The notes below the pieces were generated by a model, which was not told where the DNA came from, ran no database searches, and was given only the letters and a program-made list of their open reading frames with translations. A program made the translations under genes and the position numbers. A stretch of 64,000 bases of DNA from Bradyrhizobium sp. Ash2021 (GTDB lineage Bacteria > Pseudomonadota > Alphaproteobacteria > Rhizobiales > Xanthobacteraceae): the NCBI RefSeq assembly GCF_031202265.1, contig NZ_CP100604.1:5624501-5688500 (forward strand). The letters run 5' to 3'. Positions 53,691 to 61,649 of this stretch are shown here, one piece after another. Positions within the stretch are counted from its first letter, which is position 1. Every line of letters starts with the position of its first letter.

Positions 53691-53842
53691 TCCGAGGGTC
53701 GGGAGTTGGAATTTCCCCAAACCTGCACCCCGAAAACGGCTAACAAAACGGCTAACATCGCGAAAAGGCGATCCAAAACACCGTTGATTTCATTCATTAA
53801 TTTCAGCCGATGTTAGCCGTTTGGCGCACTCCGAGTGCGCCA
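53691..53842 (+). repeat. tRNA-Arg-derived fragments and inverted repeat (putative attachment-site debris)
   Basis: tccgagggtcgggagttgga at 53691 copies the 3' half of tRNA-Arg with late mismatches. aacggctaacatcg (from 53743) is mirrored by cgatgttagccgtt (ending 53820), a 14 bp perfect inverted repeat. tggcgcactc directly abuts cgagtgcgcca (53822-53842), a head-to-head copy of the tRNA 3' end. The IS3 element begins three bases later. Confidence 0.65.
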
Positions 53843-53906
53843 GACTGAGCTGGCCCCGGTTGTCTGAACAAAAATTCCGCGTCGATAAGTGGAGCCTCTG
53901 CCGAGG

Positions 53907-54734
53907 TTAGGCCGCCGCGCGGAGCGGCGGAAGATCGAAGTAGGCTTGATCCGGGGTCATGTCGTCAAGACTCGAATGAGGACGTCGGCCGTTGTAAAAG
54001 TCGAGATACCGGCCGATCGAATGTCGCGCCTCGCCGACGGTTTCGTAGGCTCGCAGATAGACCTCCTCGTATTTGACGCTGCGCCACAGCCGTTCGACGA
54101 ACACATTGTCCCGCCAGGCCCCTTTGCCATCCATGCTGATGGCGATGCCATTGCTGGCGAGCAGGCCGGTGAACGCCGCGCCGGTGAACTGAGAGCCCTG
54201 ATCGGTGTTGAAGATGTCCGGCTTGCCGTGGCGAGCCAAGGCATCTTCCAGGGTCTCGACGCAGAAGGCCGCCTCCATCGTGATCGACAGCCGCCACGAC
54301 AGAACACGACGTGTCGCCCAGTCCAGCACCACGGCGAGATAGACGAAGCCGTGCGCCATCGGAATGTACGTGATGTCCATGGCCCAGACCTGGTTCGGCC
54401 GCCGGATCTCGATGCCGCGCAGCAGATACGGATAGATCTTGTGGCCGGGCTCGGGCTTGGTGGTGCGCGGACGGCGATAGAGCGCCTCTATCCCCATCCG
54501 CCGCATGAGCGTCTTCACATGCCGGCGGCCGATCTTGCACCCCTGCAAAGCCAGCAGGCCTCGCAACATACGCGAACCGGCGAAGGGATACTCCAGGTGC
54601 AGCCGATCGAGACGCTGCATGATCTCGAGGTCGGCTGAAGAGACTGGACGCGGCAGATAGTACACGCTGCCGCGACTGACCTTCAAAATCTCTGCCTGCT
54701 TGGTGATCGACAGATCGTGCTTACGGTCGATCAT
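53907..54734 (-). CDS. IS3-family transposase OrfB (copy 1)
   Basis: 275 residues, [20 protein letters not shown] at the start. DDE catalytic residues: [23 protein letters not shown] and [17 protein letters not shown]. The N-terminal HTH_21-like part is [20 protein letters not shown]. Its ATG overlaps the orfA stop as ATGA, so OrfB is made by coupling or by frameshift as an OrfAB fusion. The same protein is encoded at 55704. Confidence 0.95.
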   Translation of the reverse strand: MIDRKHDLSITKQAEILKVSRGSVYYLPRPVSSADLEIMQRLDRLHLEYPFAGSRMLRGLLALQGCKIGRRHVKTLMRRMGIEALYRRPRTTKPEPGHKIYPYLLRGIEIRRPNQVWAMDITYIPMAHGFVYLAVVLDWATRRVLSWRLSITMEAAFCVETLEDALARHGKPDIFNTDQGSQFTGAAFTGLLASNGIAISMDGKGAWRDNVFVERLWRSVKYEEVYLRAYETVGEARHSIGRYLDFYNGRRPHSSLDDMTPDQAYFDLPPLRAAA

Positions 54735-55039
54735 CGCTTTGCGCTCAGCAATCCCGCCTTGGTGAGCGCGCCTTCTAAAAAATCGTTCTCCAGCGTCAGC
54801 TCCCCGATCTTGGCATGCAGCGACTTCACATCGACCGCGGGCGTGGCCGGCGTCCCGCCCCCCGATCCGAAAATATCAGAGGCGCCGCCCTCAAGCTGTG
54901 ATTTCCAGGCCGTAATCTGATTGGGGTGAACGTCGAAATGCTCCGCCAGCTGGGCTATCGTCCGATCGCCCTTGATGGCGGCCAGAGCCACCTTCGCCTT
55001 GAAGGCCGGTGAGTGGTTCCGCCGGGGTCGTCTGCTCAT
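54731..55039 (-). CDS. IS3-family transposase OrfA (copy 1)
   Basis: 102 residues with a helix-turn-helix (TIAQLAEHFDVHPNQITAWK) and a C-terminal leucine-rich helix (LHAKIGELTLENDFLEGALT) for multimerisation. Binds the element ends. Precedes and overlaps orfB. Confidence 0.93.
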   Translation of the reverse strand: MSRRPRRNHSPAFKAKVALAAIKGDRTIAQLAEHFDVHPNQITAWKSQLEGGASDIFGSGGGTPATPAVDVKSLHAKIGELTLENDFLEGALTKAGLLSAKR

Positions 55040-55263
55040 GGTCTCTCCTGTTCACGGCAATTATCGCCGCTGTCAGGCAGAAATTCCACTTATCGTTCTG
55101 TCCAGATTTCCGCGACCGGCTCTGACCGCCGAATATAGCCGTTCTGCGATCTCCTACGCTGCCGCACGATGACCGTGCAAACCGGTCGGGCCGCGCTCCT
55201 CGACGCACCGGAAGCGGGCACCAGATGGCATGACAGCATGAATTTCGGAGCGGAAACAACCGG

Positions 55264-55377
55264 CTTTAAAAAAGCTTTCCGTTCGTCAAGGAAGCGATCG
55301 AACGCCGGTTCATCTTCCAAGATCAAGTGGTTTCGGCTTTCGAGCGGAACAAAGCGAGCTCCCGGAATAGTCGCGCC
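55264..55377 (-). pseudogene. Alpha/beta-hydrolase C-terminal fragment
   Basis: The minus frame reads GATIPGARFVPLESRNHLIL then EDEPAFDRFLDERKAFL. This is the catalytic-His region and C-terminal end of alpha/beta hydrolases often fused to LuxR or cyclase regulators. Nothing before it matches, and a small zinc-ribbon gene ends 14 bp upstream, so only about 38 codons survive between two IS3 copies. Confidence 0.6.
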
Positions 55378-55390
55378 AACTGAGGCGCCC

Positions 55391-55561
55391 TTATTCGTCC
55401 CAAGTGCGCTCGCCGCATTTGCACTCAAAAACGCGGATGGTTGCCTTGGTCTCCGGATAGTAGATCGACCTGAGCAATTCCAGATTGTCGCCGCAAAGGC
55501 GGCACTTTCGAGTTGAACTGCTCTCAAAATATCCGAGCCTCTCAGCCCTAAATAATTCCAT
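55391..55561 (-). CDS. Small zinc-ribbon protein (56 aa)
   Basis: From the ATG at 55561: MELFRAERLGYFESSSTRKC, RLCGDNLELLRSIYYPETKA, TIRVFECKCGERTWDE and TAA. Two CxxC/CxC knuckles (CRLC and CKC) separated by about 27 residues indicate a zinc ribbon. GGGGGCAGCA precedes the ATG. The gene lies in the 519 bp between two identical IS3 elements, which makes it potential cargo. Similar short MELFRAERLGYF-type proteins seem common in Bradyrhizobium (memory). Confidence 0.7.
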   Translation of the reverse strand: MELFRAERLGYFESSSTRKCRLCGDNLELLRSIYYPETKATIRVFECKCGERTWDE

Positions 55562-55703
55562 TGCTGCCCCCCGGCTCAGATATCTCTAGCTTAGCCGAAG
55601 TTTCAGCACAGCCTCAAGAACCATGATGGTAAGGGCGCACAGTGAGCTGGCCCCGGTTGTCTGAACAAAAATTCCGCGTCGATAAGTGGAGCCTCTGCCG
55701 AGG

Positions 55704-56531
55704 TTAGGCCGCCGCGCGGAGCGGCGGAAGATCGAAGTAGGCTTGATCCGGGGTCATGTCGTCAAGACTCGAATGAGGACGTCGGCCGTTGTAAAAGTCG
55801 AGATACCGGCCGATCGAATGTCGCGCCTCGCCGACGGTTTCGTAGGCTCGCAGATAGACCTCCTCGTATTTGACGCTGCGCCACAGCCGTTCGACGAACA
55901 CATTGTCCCGCCAGGCCCCTTTGCCATCCATGCTGATGGCGATGCCATTGCTGGCGAGCAGGCCGGTGAACGCCGCGCCGGTGAACTGAGAGCCCTGATC
56001 GGTGTTGAAGATGTCCGGCTTGCCGTGGCGAGCCAAGGCATCTTCCAGGGTCTCGACGCAGAAGGCCGCCTCCATCGTGATCGACAGCCGCCACGACAGA
56101 ACACGACGTGTCGCCCAGTCCAGCACCACGGCGAGATAGACGAAGCCGTGCGCCATCGGAATGTACGTGATGTCCATGGCCCAGACCTGGTTCGGCCGCC
56201 GGATCTCGATGCCGCGCAGCAGATACGGATAGATCTTGTGGCCGGGCTCGGGCTTGGTGGTGCGCGGACGGCGATAGAGCGCCTCTATCCCCATCCGCCG
56301 CATGAGCGTCTTCACATGCCGGCGGCCGATCTTGCACCCCTGCAAAGCCAGCAGGCCTCGCAACATACGCGAACCGGCGAAGGGATACTCCAGGTGCAGC
56401 CGATCGAGACGCTGCATGATCTCGAGGTCGGCTGAAGAGACTGGACGCGGCAGATAGTACACGCTGCCGCGACTGACCTTCAAAATCTCTGCCTGCTTGG
56501 TGATCGACAGATCGTGCTTACGGTCGATCAT
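55704..56531 (-). CDS. IS3-family transposase OrfB (copy 2)
   Basis: 275 residues, same translation as the copy at 53907, with the DDE residues intact, so the element is presumably still active. ATGA overlap with orfA. Confidence 0.95.
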   Translation of the reverse strand: MIDRKHDLSITKQAEILKVSRGSVYYLPRPVSSADLEIMQRLDRLHLEYPFAGSRMLRGLLALQGCKIGRRHVKTLMRRMGIEALYRRPRTTKPEPGHKIYPYLLRGIEIRRPNQVWAMDITYIPMAHGFVYLAVVLDWATRRVLSWRLSITMEAAFCVETLEDALARHGKPDIFNTDQGSQFTGAAFTGLLASNGIAISMDGKGAWRDNVFVERLWRSVKYEEVYLRAYETVGEARHSIGRYLDFYNGRRPHSSLDDMTPDQAYFDLPPLRAAA

Positions 56532-56836
56532 CGCTTTGCGCTCAGCAATCCCGCCTTGGTGAGCGCGCCTTCTAAAAAATCGTTCTCCAGCGTCAGCTCC
56601 CCGATCTTGGCATGCAGCGACTTCACATCGACCGCGGGCGTGGCCGGCGTCCCGCCCCCCGATCCGAAAATATCAGAGGCGCCGCCCTCAAGCTGTGATT
56701 TCCAGGCCGTAATCTGATTGGGGTGAACGTCGAAATGCTCCGCCAGCTGGGCTATCGTCCGATCGCCCTTGATGGCGGCCAGAGCCACCTTCGCCTTGAA
56801 GGCCGGTGAGTGGTTCCGCCGGGGTCGTCTGCTCAT
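56528..56836 (-). CDS. IS3-family transposase OrfA (copy 2)
   Basis: 102 residues, same translation as the copy at 54731 (HTH and leucine-rich helix). Confidence 0.93.
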   Translation of the reverse strand: MSRRPRRNHSPAFKAKVALAAIKGDRTIAQLAEHFDVHPNQITAWKSQLEGGASDIFGSGGGTPATPAVDVKSLHAKIGELTLENDFLEGALTKAGLLSAKR

Positions 56837-56923
56837 GGTCTCTCCTGTTCACGGCAATTATCGCCGCTGTCAGGCAGAAATTCCACTTATCGTTCTGTCC
56901 AGATTTCCGCGACCGGCTCTCAG

Positions 56924-57429
56924 ATCGTTGGGGAAAGCGAGGCCTGCAAAGTGTTAGTCTCAATCTCATACTAGCGAAATCAACGGCTTGCGAAGCATAG
57001 CCAATCATTCCAGGCAACACGGACGCAACATCGCGCTTCACGTTCTGTTCTCGGGTATCGTGGAATGGTGCGATCAAGGAAAATCACGCCCGGTGGGATG
57101 CGATCGGACGGCGGCCCTCGCCGGCCCCAGCAACCAAGTCACAGAGCGATAGCGTTGCACAAATCGCGCGGCTGGCAAACGCAGCTTTGACGATCCGATC
57201 GCGCTGCCCGACGGCCGGAGTTTGCTCACGGATCTCCCGCACTGGCAGACCGCAACTCTGACACTGATCGACTGCGCCACCAGCACCACGACGCAGGGCC
57301 ACGAAGGCCTACAACGTCGTCAAGTCTGCGCAGCTGTTACGATCATCTGGAATGTGAGTGGTTTCGAGAGGGCGCCGCCCGAGGAACTTACGTCTTCCGA
57401 TAAGGTTGTTGTGCTCAAAGGAGCACCAG
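56924..57429. other. No gene supported between IS3 copy 2 and the first small gene
   Basis: 506 bp with only short frames lacking ribosome-binding sites. cgtagcgaag-type repeats are not seen. Promoter sequences for the small genes that follow are expected near the right end. Confidence 0.5.
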
Positions 57430-57585
57430 ATGTCCGATACCAAGAACCCGAACGAGAAGCAGCCCGGCGAAAAGTCGGAAGGAAAGCACCATTACAATCC
57501 GGGCAACCAGTCCGGCAAGTCGGCCGAAATCGTTCCCAAAGAAGAAGCAGAAAAGAACGACGAGCCGCAGCGCCATCGCTCATAA
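57430..57585 (+). CDS. Small hydrophilic protein (51 aa)
   Basis: MSDTKNPNEKQPGEKSEGKH, HYNPGNQSGKSAEIVPKEEA, EKNDEPQRHRS. Highly charged and likely disordered, like small stress-induced hydrophilins. AAAGGAG about seven bases before the ATG at 57430. An upstream extension of the frame has no start context. Function unknown. Confidence 0.7.
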   Translation: MSDTKNPNEKQPGEKSEGKHHYNPGNQSGKSAEIVPKEEAEKNDEPQRHRS

Positions 57586-57736
57586 AGCCGCGCCGACCGC
57601 AAAATTCCAAACAGAAACCCCGCCGGGCGTGAACCGGCGGGCTGATAAGGCCACGAAACCATTTTTCGAGTCCGCGAAGCCGGCCGGAAACAAACGCGGC
57701 CTAGCATTTCCTCAGTGGACCAAAGGGGATTCGGCC

Positions 57737-57820
57737 ATGTGGGACCTCATCAACGTTTTGTATCGCGAATATTGCCTCGCACGTCTGGTTGAGATACGGC
57801 AGTTGGAACTTAAGAACTGA
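57737..57820 (+). CDS. 27-residue peptide (MWDLINVLYREY type)
   Basis: MWDLINVLYREYCLARLVEI RQLELKN (two parts): a single amphipathic helix. AAGGGGA lies about eight bases before the ATG at 57737. Peptides with the same MW.LI..LYREY opening seem recurrent in Bradyrhizobium (memory), which supports translation. Function unknown. Confidence 0.55.
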   Translation: MWDLINVLYREYCLARLVEIRQLELKN

Positions 57821-57831
57821 CAGTCGCGACC

Positions 57832-57960
57832 ATGAGAAGCGAAAAGCGGGTCATGGCGACAGTTTTGGCGGCACTGGCAGTTGCCGCGGTGGTGTGGGGA
57901 ACGATAGGCCCGCCACAGCATCATTCGACTAAACCAGCCCGGGTCACGATCAAGCAATAA
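57832..57960 (+). CDS. 42-residue single-pass membrane or exported peptide
   Basis: MRSEKRVMATVLAALAVAAV, VWGTIGPPQHHSTKPARVTI, KQ. A basic N-terminus and one hydrophobic helix (residues 8-24) suggest an N-in membrane anchor with a short periplasmic tail. It starts 11 bases after the stop of the 27-residue peptide, so the two are probably co-transcribed. No clear Shine-Dalgarno sequence. Confidence 0.5.
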   Translation: MRSEKRVMATVLAALAVAAVVWGTIGPPQHHSTKPARVTIKQ

Positions 57961-58234
57961 AAGAGAGGCCCGACGCACGACGTTGCCGGACGACATACGC
58001 CGGCCCGGCCCTCCGCCGGCTGCAGGTCTACTGCAGCCATTCGAATCGCAATCAGCGCAGACCGATGGCCAGACGAGGTCCGGCTGTCCGATCTGGAAGC
58101 GCGCTTCGCATGCAAGGCGTGTGGCAAGAGAGGCGCCGATGTCCGACCGAACTTGAATTGGACGCCAGAGGACCGGCCGGCGGCATGGAGTATCGGGCGG
58201 TCTCAAGTCCCTAAGCACGCGCGGCGCGCTTCAA

Positions 58235-58492
58235 CTAACTGCCAATATTCGTCACGGATGCAGTTTGGCCTGGATTATTGGTCGAGACGGCCCTTATCCT
58301 GGCCGCGCGGTCTTTGTCACGCACGAGCGCATTGTATCGATCGATTTGGCCGGCAAGTCTCGACCAGCTCTGGGATAGATTTCTCAGAACCGCGGCCTCA
58401 GCTTCATTCTGTACTGATTTCATCAAGCGAAGACATTCCGCCGCCTGGTCTCGGCAATGTTGGGTGCTGTCCATAACCTCAGTAACTCCCAT
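58235..58492 (-). CDS. Small helical protein (HCRDQAAECLRLM family)
   Basis: 85 residues, MGVTEVMDSTQHCRDQAAEC at the start, then LRLMKSVQNEAEAAVLRNLS, QSWSRLAGQIDRYNALVRDK. Two helices with a conserved-looking HCR.QA..C..L pattern that I associate with small Bradyrhizobium proteins. The ATG at 58474 (MDSTQ) is an alternative start. Function unknown. Confidence 0.7.
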   Translation of the reverse strand: MGVTEVMDSTQHCRDQAAECLRLMKSVQNEAEAAVLRNLSQSWSRLAGQIDRYNALVRDKDRAARIRAVSTNNPGQTASVTNIGS

Positions 58493-58867
58493 GGGGTTAC
58501 CCGAGCGGCTGTATACTTCATCAAATGAGCGGCCCTGACGGATAGCGCCGCCCCAAGCTGAGTATGTTCGCTCGGGTATGCAATATTTCCGCAGTCGGGT
58601 GCTTAAATTCCCGGCAGATTTAAACTAAGCACGAAGCATGCCAAAGTCGGAGGTGTTTCTTTGCCTTGGTCGCGCGAATTCGACGATAGGTGGAAGCCTT
58701 TCGACCGATCCTCACGAATCACTTTAAGAGCCCACTGCGTGAAACCGGGATTTGATGGCCGACGACGAAACCCTGACACCCCGTGCGACCGTGATCGCTG
58801 GCGAGCGCTGCCCGAACAACTGTCAGGTGATCTGGCTGGGGAATGAAAGAGGCCGCCAACTGAGGTA
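58493..58867. other. Intergenic; no gene seen
   Basis: Contains gctcgggtatgcaatatttc and gcttaaattcccggcagatt (58571-58622), which resemble gctcggcgcggcg ... tctttaaatcccagcgatct at 60575-60632, a shared upstream-type element. Otherwise non-coding. Confidence 0.4.
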
Positions 58868-60388
58868 GTCGTCCGTGAAGAACCCTGATTTCAGACTGGA
58901 TTGGTCGACGGCGCGGCGAAGAGAGCGGCCAGGATTTGGCGCAACAAAATCCTGAGCCAGCGGATCAGGCGGCGGAAGTTGTAGCCGACGGCGGCGAGGA
59001 CGGCGTTGTTGGCGTCGCCGCGCCGGAACCAGAGATAGTTGCGGCCCATGCGGTGCTCGGCTTTGAGATGGCCGATGACGGGCTCGACGGCGGACCTGCG
59101 GCGGAGTTCGCGCTTGATCTGCGGCGTCACCCCTCGCTTTTGCCCCGAGATGAAGACCCTGAACTTGTAATCGGGCGGCGCATTGTGGCCGCGGTAGCCC
59201 TTGTCGGCGAGGATGCGCGCGATGGTGTTGCCGACGAGCGCTTCCATGTCCGGGATCACGGTTTCCAAGGTGTGGCCATCATATGGATTGCCGGGCAGCG
59301 CCTTCACATGGGTGACGAACTGGCCGCCCTTGCAGTGCTTGAGGGTGGTGGCAACGCTGACCTTGACGCCGAACTCGTAAGGCCGATGGGCCTTGCCCTT
59401 GCCGATGCATTCGACTTCCGGCGCATGCAGGGAATAGACCTTCGGTCCGCGTTGACGTTGCTGCTGCTCGCGCACGCGCCGCGCCAGCAATAGCAGCTGT
59501 GCGAACGTCCCTTCGAGCCCGCTGTTGCCCTCGATCTTGCGGCCGATGTCGCGGATGACGCGGCCGAGATAGGTGCGCAGCTTCTTGAGCATCCGGTTGG
59601 CACGCTTGAACTGCTTGGCGTGGGCATAGCGCTGATGCTGGATCAGGGCGAACTTGCCCAGGCGCGCATAGGACTGGCGCAAATCTACCCCGTGGCGCTG
59701 CGCCAGCCGCACCAGTTTCTCGCGCGCCCGGTTCAGAAGCTTCGCGTCGGTGGGGAACGTCACGTTCTTGGGCTGCACGGTGGTATCGACGATCACCCGT
59801 GACAACTCGGACGGCTTGATCGCCTTGGTTCTGGTGGCCACCGACAGGCTCTCCTGCAGCAATGCCTGCAGCCGCTCCTCGCCCATCCGGTTGCGCCAGC
59901 GCGTCAGCGACGAGCGATCGAACACCAGCCGGTGCTGGAAGAACTCCTCGCCGCAGAAGAACTGGTAATAGGGGTTCTCGACCCAGCGCTCGCACAGCAC
60001 CTCGTCGGACAGGTCGTAGGTGTGCTTGAGGATCGCCAGCCCCGCCATCAATCGCGTCGGCAGTGGCGGGCGGCCGGGATCATCCGTGTAGACCGCCCCG
60101 AACTCCCGTTCCAGGAACTCCCAATCCACCGTGCGCCCCAGCGCCACCAGCGGATGCTTCAGGTCGATGATCTGGTCGAGCCGAGAGCGGAACAGATCCT
60201 GCTCTCCTGTCTCCCGCCGTTCCGGTGGTCGCATCTGGTCCCCCGCCAAAACATCCAAAGGCGAGTGAATCACAAATCAAATTTGCAAGGAATCCCCTTC
60301 CGCACACCCGATTCCCGGCAAACTCGGTTGCCCCAGCCTGCCGTTTCCAGATTCTAAATCAACGACTTGGGAATTCTTCACGGACGAC
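58868..60388. mobile_element. IS5-superfamily insertion sequence with 15 bp perfect inverted ends
   Basis: 1521 bp. Left end gtcgtccgtgaagaa (58868-58882) and right end ttcttcacggacgac (60374-60388) are exact complements. A direct repeat gaggta flanks it at 58862-58867 and 60389-60394. One transposase gene on the minus strand. Intact. Confidence 0.85.
58891..60234 (-). CDS. IS5-superfamily transposase (IS1182/DUF772-like)
   Basis: 447 residues from the ATG at 60234 (MRPPERRETGEQDLFRSRLD), with GGGGGACCAG upstream. DUF772-type N-terminus (LPTRLMAGLAILKHTYDLSD; LTRWRNRMGEERLQALLQE), catalytic core SRVIVDTTVQPKNVTFPTDA, ILADKGYRGHNAPPDYK and C-terminal EPVIGHLKAEHRMGRNYLWF. All parts are present, so it is probably active. 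A GTG 39 bases upstream is an alternative start. Confidence 0.92.
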   Translation of the reverse strand: MRPPERRETGEQDLFRSRLDQIIDLKHPLVALGRTVDWEFLEREFGAVYTDDPGRPPLPTRLMAGLAILKHTYDLSDEVLCERWVENPYYQFFCGEEFFQHRLVFDRSSLTRWRNRMGEERLQALLQESLSVATRTKAIKPSELSRVIVDTTVQPKNVTFPTDAKLLNRAREKLVRLAQRHGVDLRQSYARLGKFALIQHQRYAHAKQFKRANRMLKKLRTYLGRVIRDIGRKIEGNSGLEGTFAQLLLLARRVREQQQRQRGPKVYSLHAPEVECIGKGKAHRPYEFGVKVSVATTLKHCKGGQFVTHVKALPGNPYDGHTLETVIPDMEALVGNTIARILADKGYRGHNAPPDYKFRVFISGQKRGVTPQIKRELRRRSAVEPVIGHLKAEHRMGRNYLWFRRGDANNAVLAAVGYNFRRLIRWLRILLRQILAALFAAPSTNPV

Positions 60389-60394
60389 GAGGTA

Positions 60395-60740
60395 CTCCAA
60401 ACTAGTTCGGAACGATCGGCCGAGTTGCGGTAATTTGGTTCACCGTTGGCCGCTTGTTTCCGCGTTGCCAGCGGTTGGAATGGGCGGCCCCAGCTCAACC
60501 CCCAGCCCCCCTGCTGCTGGGGCCGCTGCCAACTGAGGCGACCCAAAAACAACGCCGGCCGGAGCGGAATATATTCGCTCGGCGCGGCGTCGGCATTTCC
60601 CCGGCTGGGTCTTTAAATCCCAGCGATCTAACTGTGTCGCAGGTTAATGAAGCTACGATAACAATGGCGGCCCGGCCGCGTCCCCCGTCAGTCGAGCGCC
60701 GGGCCTCACCAGTCGTTACAGACGTGGCGTATGATCACGA
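60395..60740. other. Intergenic; no gene supported
   Basis: A plus-strand frame 60454-60744 is open but has no ribosome-binding site and a Pro/Ala/Arg composition typical of non-coding high-GC sequence. ctttaaatcccagcgatct at 60613 matches the element noted in 58571-58622. Confidence 0.45.
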
Positions 60741-60968
60741 CTAGCTGTGGAAAGTATGCCGCAATGATGCGAGTCTGGAAATGGATTGTCCCCGCTTTAC
60801 CGGCTGTACCGTAAGCCTAAGCGCGACGTCCTTTGTGCCGTCGAAAACCTCAAGCACCTGGTCGCAGACCAAACAGCGAAATTCGCCCTTCGGCCCAGGT
60901 CGCGAGGTTAGCTCGATCCGTCGATAGCCGCCGTTGCATGCGGGACAGGTGACGTCGGATTTGATCAT
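60741..60968 (-). CDS. Small zinc-finger-like protein (75 aa)
   Basis: From the ATG at 60968, with GGGAG upstream: MIKSDVTCPACNGGYRRIEL, TSRPGPKGEFRCLVCDQVLE, VFDGTKDVALRLTVQP. Cys pairs CPAC and CLVC about 28 residues apart form a rubredoxin/zinc-ribbon knuckle set (MJ0042-type). It resembles a frequent small Bradyrhizobium protein. The in-frame ATG at 60995 is less likely. Function unknown. Confidence 0.75.
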   Translation of the reverse strand: MIKSDVTCPACNGGYRRIELTSRPGPKGEFRCLVCDQVLEVFDGTKDVALRLTVQPVKRGQSISRLASLRHTFHS

Positions 60969-61107
60969 GAGCAGGCTCCCATCCCGTAGTTCCACGGAAT
61001 ACAGGAGACTTTGATGACGCTTTTATGACGGTTAGCGCGACGTTCACCTGCCAATGATCAACACGATTGCGGCTAACAGAGTGAAGAGGCCGCCAACTGA
61101 GGCGGCC

Positions 61108-61263
61108 TTACTCATGCAGTGCTGGGTGTAGTTCGCGCTTCTGAGCTTCGTATTGCTCGACTAGGAGGGCGATGCCATCCAGCGTCAGTTGATCTGTTAT
61201 CCGGATCGCGAGGGCCTTATGGTGGGCGATTTTTTCATCAAGTTCGATGCACTTCGCACACAT
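61108..61263 (-). CDS. Small CxxC helical protein (51 aa)
   Basis: From the ATG at 61263: MCAKCIELDEKIAHHKALAI, RITDQLTLDGIALLVEQYEA, QKRELHPALHE. An N-terminal CAKC knuckle is followed by two helices. GGA about ten bases before the ATG is a weak ribosome-binding site. The pattern MC.KC.ELD.KI...R..A.RITDQLT.DGI looks like a recurrent Bradyrhizobium family (memory). A perfect hairpin ggccgcc aactga ggcggcc at 61089-61108 follows its stop and may end transcription. Confidence 0.65.
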   Translation of the reverse strand: MCAKCIELDEKIAHHKALAIRITDQLTLDGIALLVEQYEAQKRELHPALHE

Positions 61264-61354
61264 TATGTATTCCAGTGGCTAAGCGAGCAACCAACTCAAC
61301 TCGAGTTAGTTCCTACTGAGCCGCCTTAGAACCACTACCGTCAGGTCGGAGATT

Positions 61355-61510
61355 TCAATCCGGGGGACCGCAAGCCATTCCTGTATGTGGACGCAGCATC
61401 TCGCGTTCAATGCCGGGCGGGATGCCTTTGGCTTCTTGCCGTAGGCGCTTCGCTTCTTGGGTAAGGCGTTGGTCAAGAGTCGTCGTCTGTTTGAAGTGGC
61501 GTCGCTTCAT
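61355..61510 (-). CDS. Small basic helical protein (51 aa)
   Basis: From the ATG at 61510: MKRRHFKQTTTLDQRLTQEA, KRLRQEAKGIPPGIEREMLR, PHTGMACGPPD. The first 40 residues follow the MKRRHFKQ...L..RLA.EA.RLR.EA family common in Bradyrhizobium (memory). The C-terminus PHTGMACGPPD is unlike it, so the end may be frameshifted. GGAG about ten bases upstream. Confidence 0.6.
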   Translation of the reverse strand: MKRRHFKQTTTLDQRLTQEAKRLRQEAKGIPPGIEREMLRPHTGMACGPPD

Positions 61511-61649
61511 CGGGGCTGCTCCATTCCTGAGGAAGGGCGGGAGCGCTCCGTTGCGTTCTCGGTGATACACGCCAACGACGCGGGCTTATGTTCGGTTCCC
61601 GACACTGGCCAGATTTAGCCAAAAGCGGCCACTGCAAAAATCAAACTAG

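Larger units (their letters stand above)
53846..55123. mobile_element. IS3-family insertion sequence, copy 1, 3 bp target duplication
   Basis: 1278 bp. Ends tgagctggccccggttgtct ... and complement agagccggtcgcggaaatct. Flanks are gac at 53843-53845 and gac at 55124-55126. It contains orfA and orfB overlapping by four bases. As far as the reading goes, identical to copy 2 (offset 1797 bp, same orientation). Confidence 0.93.
55643..56920. mobile_element. IS3-family insertion sequence, copy 2, 3 bp target duplication
   Basis: 1278 bp with the same ends as copy 1. Flanks are cag at 55640-55642 and cag at 56921-56923. Because its target duplication differs from copy 1 (gac), the two copies arrived separately. 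Same orientation, 519 bp apart. Confidence 0.93.

Noticed and set aside
53846..56920. Composite transposon made of two IS3 copies
   Set aside because: Each copy has its own 3 bp target duplication (gac and cag), so they inserted separately; the outer flanks do not match each other.
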